NCBI GenBank assembly: GCA_963660385.1
Contig: CAVKWQ010000064.1
Coordinates: 1 to 8,366 of the forward strand
Length of the DNA stretch: 8,366 nt
From: Avelusimicrobium sp963660385
GTDB lineage: Bacteria; Elusimicrobiota; Elusimicrobia; Elusimicrobiales; Elusimicrobiaceae
Direction of reading: 5' to 3'
Shown here: piece after piece, positions 5,665 to 8,366 of the stretch
Layout of the letters: every line of letters starts with the position of its first letter
Numbering within the stretch: the stretch's first letter is position 1
Program-made: the position numbers and the translations under genes
The notes under the pieces: model-generated
Told to the model about the DNA's origin: nothing
Seen by the model: the letters and a program-made list of their open reading frames with translations, nothing else
Database searches by the model: none

Positions 5665-5683
5665 AACAACTTTTTCAGTTGTT
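5665..5683 (+). other. Short hairpin just after the GGGtGRT stop
   Basis: AACAACT (5665-5671) pairs with AGTTGTT (5677-5683) around a TTTTC loop. No T run follows, so alone it is not a convincing terminator. It may act together with the longer hairpin 12 bp downstream. Confidence 0.4.
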
Positions 5684-5694
5684 GCGAAATACAT

Positions 5695-5731
5695 ACGAGG
5701 AACAAAGAGTAAATCTTTGTTCCTCGTTACT
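5695..5731 (+). terminator. Perfect 14-bp hairpin, terminator-like with a weak U tract
   Basis: ACGAGGAACAAAGA (5695-5708) pairs without mismatch with TCTTTGTTCCTCGT (5714-5727) around a GTAAA loop. Only TTACTT follows rather than a clean T run. It is the best candidate for the end of the scaffold/GGGtGRT operon. It could instead be a 3' stabilising stem, since that mRNA appears to be highly expressed. Confidence 0.55.
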
Positions 5732-5790
5732 TATAAGGGCCAACTATTTGCCAAATTCGTCGCATTTGGGTGTACCTTTATTTTTTTGTC

Positions 5791-5879
5791 GTCATCCCCG
5801 AGTGTTTCTGTCGGGGATCTGCTGTTGTTGTTTATTTTTTCATAACGATAGATTCCCGACTACGGCACTCGGGAATGAC
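5791..5879 (+). repeat. Composite palindromic repeat, complete (89 bp)
   Basis: The outer ends are GTCATCCCCGA and TCGGGAATGAC. The left hairpin pairs ATCCCCGA with TCGGGGAT (5811-5818) around a loop containing GTTTCTG (5804-5810). The right hairpin pairs ATTCCCGA (5852-5859) with TCGGGAAT (5869-5876). Its right hairpin differs from the one inside the pilin gene (43-72) only in the loop. In the frame matching the pilin, it would encode HPRVFLSGI, a linker, then RFPTTALGND. Confidence 0.88.
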
Positions 5880-5908
5880 AAGGGAAAGGGCCTTAATAAA
5901 ATAAGAAG

Positions 5909-5947
5909 GTCATCCTGAACTGGCGGCCCGCAGGGTTTTCAGGATCT
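5909..5947 (+). repeat. Single-hairpin repeat with GC-rich core
   Basis: ATCCTGAA (5912-5919) pairs with TTCAGGAT (5938-5945). The apical part contains the core TGGCGGCCCGCAGGGTT (5921-5937). It opens with GTCAT, like the composite elements, and the upstream flank ATAAAATAAG matches other copies. Confidence 0.8.
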
Positions 5948-5972
5948 ACCGCACAGGTTGTTGGCCTTTGCC

Positions 5973-6014
5973 GTCATCCCGGAAGATTTGGCGGCCCGCA
6001 GGGTTCCGGGATCT
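5973..6014 (+). repeat. Single-hairpin repeat with GC-rich core, second copy
   Basis: ATCCCGGAA (5976-5984) pairs perfectly with TTCCGGGAT (6004-6012). The same 17-base core as at 5921-5937 is present at 5989-6005, although the arms differ, so core and arms vary independently. CTGTTGTT follows, as in the linker of the composite elements. Confidence 0.8.
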
Positions 6015-6049
6015 GTTGTTTCCCGTTTTCTTTTCACCCTTAAAAGCCC

Positions 6050-6090
6050 TTGAAAAAACGCCGTTTCCACGCATACTTATAGTAAGGGGG
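6050..6090 (+). promoter_or_regulatory. Tentative promoter and clear Shine-Dalgarno of the 6096 gene
   Basis: TTGAAA (6050-6055) is a good -35 box. The -10 is weak: CATACT (6072-6077) at 16 bp spacing. AAGGGGG (6084-6090) is a clear ribosome binding site 5 nt before the ATG. The implied 5' UTR is very short, so the promoter part is uncertain. Confidence 0.4.
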
Positions 6091-6095
6091 CGCCT

Positions 6096-6722
6096 ATGAA
6101 AAACCTTTTTAAAGCCTATGGCTGGCTAACCGTGCTTATCCTAACGATTGGCCTCTTTTTTGCATCCGGCTGGGAGTTCGCCTCGGCAGAGGAGGAATCC
6201 TTGGAAGCCTTGCGCGGGCAAATCCCGGTGCAGTTGGACGCGCTTCGCGCGCGTGTCAATCAGGCGGGGGGAGAGAACATCAGTTTGGCCCTTTTGCTGG
6301 GCGCGCAAAACGAGGATGCCCGTATGGTGGGGGCGACGGTGCTCGTCTATCAAGCGTATCCGCGCGAGCGGAAACTGGGCATTTTGCTGGCGGCTTCGGT
6401 CAAGTTTAATAAAGAGTTTTACCGCCTGCAAGAGGTAAAGGAAGACTCTCTAAAATTGGCGTTATCCCAGGCGCCTGTGGAAATGTACGGCGTGGGCGAG
6501 ACGTTTCAAACGGTGCGGGAGTTGTTGGAAATGCCGTCCGAACAGTTGCGCGTTGCCGTTGCACAAGCCAAAAATTTGGCGGACAAAAACAAGCGGGAGA
6601 GCGCCTTGGCGGAAACCCAAAAAAGTTTGAAGGCGCGCCAAAAAGCAGAAGCCCGCTTAAAACGCGAACAGGCGCAAGCCAACCGGGTAATTAACGCGGT
6701 GAGCAAAGAAATCAAAAAGTGA
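6096..6722 (+). CDS. Small exported or membrane-anchored coiled-coil protein, function unknown
   Basis: I do not recognise this 208-residue protein. The N-terminus has a short basic region (MKNLFKAYGW), a hydrophobic segment at about 9-25, and a possible signal peptidase site at ASA|EE (residues 29-31). It is therefore either secreted to the periplasm or anchored by an uncleaved signal. Residues 32-140 are mixed, with amphipathic helices (LEALRGQ, QLDALRARVNQ, LGILLAASVKF). Residues 142-208 are a strongly charged helix rich in Ala, Gln, Lys, Glu and Arg (such as ETQKSLKARQKAEARLKREQ), typical of a coiled coil, ending EIKK. It contains no cysteine. AAGGGGG, 5 nt upstream, supports the start. 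It stands alone between a repeat cluster and a convergent gene. A structural periplasmic role is possible but unproven. Confidence 0.8.
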   Translation: MKNLFKAYGWLTVLILTIGLFFASGWEFASAEEESLEALRGQIPVQLDALRARVNQAGGENISLALLLGAQNEDARMVGATVLVYQAYPRERKLGILLAASVKFNKEFYRLQEVKEDSLKLALSQAPVEMYGVGETFQTVRELLEMPSEQLRVAVAQAKNLADKNKRESALAETQKSLKARQKAEARLKREQAQANRVINAVSKEIKK

Positions 6723-6747
6723 TTTTGTTAGAGGAGGGAAAACCTTT

Positions 6748-6776
6748 ACGGAGCGGATAAAAACCGCTCCGTTTTT
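6748..6776 (+). terminator. Rho-independent terminator between convergent genes
   Basis: ACGGAGCGG (6748-6756) pairs with CCGCTCCGT (6764-6772) around an A-rich 7-nt loop, with T5 at 6772-6776. The T run overlaps the stop codon of the convergent membrane-protein gene (6775-6777). On the minus strand the stem is followed by AAAGGTTTT, so termination there would be weaker. Confidence 0.85.
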
Positions 6777-7404
6777 AACGGATAAAAGTGCGGATAGCGG
6801 CCGCCGCGCCCAGCACGCACAGCAAGCCAAAAACGGCAAAAGCCAGTTCGCCGGGCTTTGGTTTGGCGGATAGCGTTTGCTCCGGCAGCGCATTTAAACG
6901 GCGTTGCAGGGCCGCCGGGGCTCCCACCCACAGCGCGTAACAGCAAGCCCGCCAAAAGAGCGGTTTTACCAAAATTGCGCCAATCAACCCGCCCAGCCAC
7001 AGCGTGCCCCATACCCACGGTGGCAGGGGGGACTTTTTGCGCATATATTCGCAAGTGCGGCAGATAATGGCGTTTAACCCCAAAAATGTAACCGCGCCGC
7101 CCAGGGTGCGCACAAACGCCCCGCCCGCAAGCGGCTGGCCGGATAGGCGGCGGAAGCCCACCAGCACGGCCTTCCATTGGCGGAAGAGCCAATAAGCCGC
7201 AAACAGCCCGCCGCTGACGGCGTTTAAAATAAACAAGGTTCCGGCGTGGATAAAATAAAACGTGTTGGAAAGCCCCAATTCTTTTAATTGGGTGCGGCGC
7301 TCGGTGCGTTTGGCCTCGCTGGCGTAGTCCCACTTTTTCAGGGTGAGCGCATAGGCGATATAGAGGGCCGCCAAAACGGCGACCATTTGCAAAAATTGTT
7401 CCAT
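6775..7404 (-). CDS. Multi-pass inner membrane protein, function unknown
   Basis: I do not recognise a family. Of 209 residues, hydrophobic segments lie at about 4-22, 48-72, 97-116, 128-148 (possibly continuing to 165) and 186-206, giving five or six membrane helices. A basic loop at 23-43 (LKKWDYASEAKRTERRTQLK) is probably cytoplasmic. CRTC at 115-118 and paired Cys at 154-155 are the only notable polar motifs; a metal or redox role would be speculation. The start is the ATG at 7404 (complement of 7402-7404). No Shine-Dalgarno precedes it. Instead, TATAAT lies 6 nt upstream, so the mRNA may be leaderless. It lies 55 bp downstream of the DUF262-HNH gene on the same strand, but a terminator intervenes. 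Confidence 0.75.
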   Translation of the reverse strand: MEQFLQMVAVLAALYIAYALTLKKWDYASEAKRTERRTQLKELGLSNTFYFIHAGTLFILNAVSGGLFAAYWLFRQWKAVLVGFRRLSGQPLAGGAFVRTLGGAVTFLGLNAIICRTCEYMRKKSPLPPWVWGTLWLGGLIGAILVKPLFWRACCYALWVGAPAALQRRLNALPEQTLSAKPKPGELAFAVFGLLCVLGAAAAIRTFIR

Positions 7405-7410
7405 AGGGTT

Positions 7411-7416
7411 ATTATA
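7411..7416 (-). promoter_or_regulatory. Perfect -10 box of the membrane-protein gene
   Basis: The minus strand reads TATAAT (complement of 7411-7416), then AACCCT, then ATG (7404). Initiation 6-7 nt after the box would fall at or next to the A of the start codon. No good -35 box is seen at 16-18 bp; the nearest is CCCACA. Confidence 0.5.
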
Positions 7417-7420
7417 AAAA

Positions 7421-7450
7421 ATTTTTCCCCGCTTGTGGGTAGGCGGGGAA
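7421..7450 (-). terminator. Rho-independent terminator of the DUF262-HNH gene
   Basis: On the minus strand TTCCCCGC (complement of 7443-7450) pairs with GCGGGGAA (complement of 7425-7432) around a 10-nt loop, followed by AAATTTTTT. It starts 9 bases after the stop codon. Its T run leads directly into the -10 box of the next gene. Confidence 0.8.
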
Positions 7451-7459
7451 TTTTACATT

Positions 7460-8366
7460 TTATTTGTTTCCTTTGGCGCGGTTATGCGTTTTGCACAGCA
7501 GTTGGCAATTTGAAATATCGCTCCCGCCGCCCTTGCTCCAAGCGGTTACGTGGTCGGCGTCCATATCTTTTAACGCCCAAATTTTGGTTTTGTTGGCTTC
7601 GTGCCCCTGGGCGCATAACGGACAGTTGGAAATACCCTTTGCATTGGCTTCTTCGGTTTGCTTTTTATATACCTTGCGTTTGGTATTTTCGTCAAACACG
7701 CGCACGTTCAATAGTTGGGGCATTGTTTTGCCGGACAAGATATATTCAAAAATGCCCCGGGCGTTGGTGATATAGGCATCTGCCAGCAAAGCATTGACCT
7801 CTTTTTCCACTTGTTGGGGGTTATAACTGTTATTATGGTATGTTTCGTACAGGCGGCCCCACTCCAACCCGCGCATTTTCGGCTCTACTTGCGTAAACAC
7901 ACTGGATACCCAGTCTATAACGGTATTGAAGTAAGTCTTTAATTCATTTATATTGTTGTCTTGGCGGTGGCGGCTCATATATTCGTCTATATTGCCGTGG
8001 CTGACCCAGTCTAGGGCGCACGCCAAATACTCTTGACGTTTTACATCCCCGCTGATATAAGCACTCCACTTTTGCACGCAGGCATTTTGGCTGTTGCTAA
8101 ACTCCTCTTTGGCTTTTGTTACAAAAGGTCCAAAATAAATGGCGTTTAATAATTCTTGCTTATTTAAAGGGATGCCTTGAATATTAATAGTTTCAAACCA
8201 CTCTTTTATTTCTTCTTCTGTGCCTTCACACTCGTAAACCAGCAGGGTGGTATTTAAAATTTTATCTTGTAAATCTTGGGCAAGTCCGTCAAAATATTGT
8301 TCTAACCCCTTTTGGTCTTGTACGGCAAATTTGTTAGTTACATAGCGTCCGATACTGGTAATACGC
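7460..8366 (-). CDS. DUF262-HNH nuclease-like protein (N-terminal part outside the window)
   Basis: The frame is open from the right edge to the TAA at 7460-7462, giving 301 C-terminal residues. It does not start at the internal GTG at 8077, because about 96 further codons are coherent protein. The first residues visible, RITSIGRYVTNKFAVQD, match what normally follows the DGQQR nucleotide-binding motif of DUF262 (ParB/GmrS-like), and the last base in the window fits a Gln codon before that Arg. Helical DUF262-type sequence follows (CEGTEEEIKEWFETINIQG, QKWSAYISGD). The C-terminus is a zinc-type HNH: CPLC, DADHVTAWSKGGG, SNCQLLCKTHN, with the HNH residues in DADH, SN and THN. In GmrSD, BrxU and SspE proteins DUF262 is joined to DUF1524, itself HNH-like. 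This is therefore a likely phage-defence or modified-DNA nuclease, though the target is unknown. Confidence 0.88.
   Translation of the reverse strand, partial: RITSIGRYVTNKFAVQDQKGLEQYFDGLAQDLQDKILNTTLLVYECEGTEEEIKEWFETINIQGIPLNKQELLNAIYFGPFVTKAKEEFSNSQNACVQKWSAYISGDVKRQEYLACALDWVSHGNIDEYMSRHRQDNNINELKTYFNTVIDWVSSVFTQVEPKMRGLEWGRLYETYHNNSYNPQQVEKEVNALLADAYITNARGIFEYILSGKTMPQLLNVRVFDENTKRKVYKKQTEEANAKGISNCPLCAQGHEANKTKIWALKDMDADHVTAWSKGGGSDISNCQLLCKTHNRAKGNK

Larger units (their letters stand above)
5732..6095. other. Gene-free region with palindromic repeats
   Basis: The region holds three repeats (5791-5879, 5909-5947, 5973-6014) and the upstream sequence of the next gene. An open frame at 5679-5918 consists mostly of hairpin and repeat translation and has no ribosome binding site, so I do not call it. 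Confidence 0.75.

Noticed and set aside
4252..5694. Long open frame (480 codons) on the minus strand
   Set aside because: It lies antisense to both the scaffold-like and GGGtGRT genes and arises from their strong codon bias. The translation is low-complexity (His, Gly, Phe, Val-rich) with no family resemblance.
5679..5918. Open frame of 79 codons across a hairpin and a repeat
   Set aside because: There is no ribosome binding site, it starts inside a hairpin region, and its only recognisable segment is the repeat translation. It was useful only for showing that the repeat frame matches the pilin leader.
6732..6737. AGGAGG Shine-Dalgarno-like sequence after the 6096 gene
   Set aside because: No start codon follows at a usable distance, and the terminator begins 11 bases later. 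It is most likely chance.
6746..7333. Alternative minus-strand open frame overlapping the membrane protein
   Set aside because: It is a shadow frame rich in Arg, Gly and Pro. The 6775-7404 frame gives a coherent pattern of hydrophobic helices instead.

Overview
The window looks like a chromosomal segment from a gut-type member of the Elusimicrobiota, but this is inference. It rests on a type IV pilin-like protein with the GFTLIELLVVVLIIG N-terminus, a cysteine-rich exported protein, an IscU-like/GGGtGRT gene pair, and intergenic space filled with one family of short palindromic repeats. No rRNA, tRNA or housekeeping marker is present to fix the taxonomy. Spacing is loose and most genes have their own promoter or terminator.

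Layout. (1) 1-597 (+): the 3' part of a prepilin gene. Its leader-peptide region is encoded by a palindromic repeat and its start lies left of the window. A bidirectional terminator separates it from (2) a convergent phosphoserine-aminotransferase-like gene (653-1816, -). (3) 1817-2480 is an intergenic region with six repeat copies or fragments. (4) A strong promoter and a roughly 120-nt structured leader precede a secreted, cysteine-rich protein of unknown function (2635-3771, +). (5) A two-gene operon (3946-5661, +) encodes an IscU/NifU-like scaffold protein with extra N-terminal cysteines, followed by a GGGtGRT-family protein. (6) 5662-6095 holds a perfect 14-bp hairpin and three more repeats. 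(7) A small exported coiled-coil protein (6096-6722, +) is convergent with (8) a multi-pass membrane protein (6775-7404, -) that appears to be leaderless. (9) The right edge holds the C-terminal 301 residues of a DUF262-HNH nuclease-like protein (7460-8366, -), a GmrSD-like defence candidate.

The points most worth a second look are: the repeat family, and its use in frame as the cleavable leader of a pilin; the structured 5' leader with competing pairings around the Shine-Dalgarno site; the conserved but functionally unassigned IscU-like/GGGtGRT pair; and the DUF262-HNH fusion. Apart from the two-gene operon, nothing ties these genes into one pathway. All assignments come from reading the sequence and remembered family features; no database search was possible.
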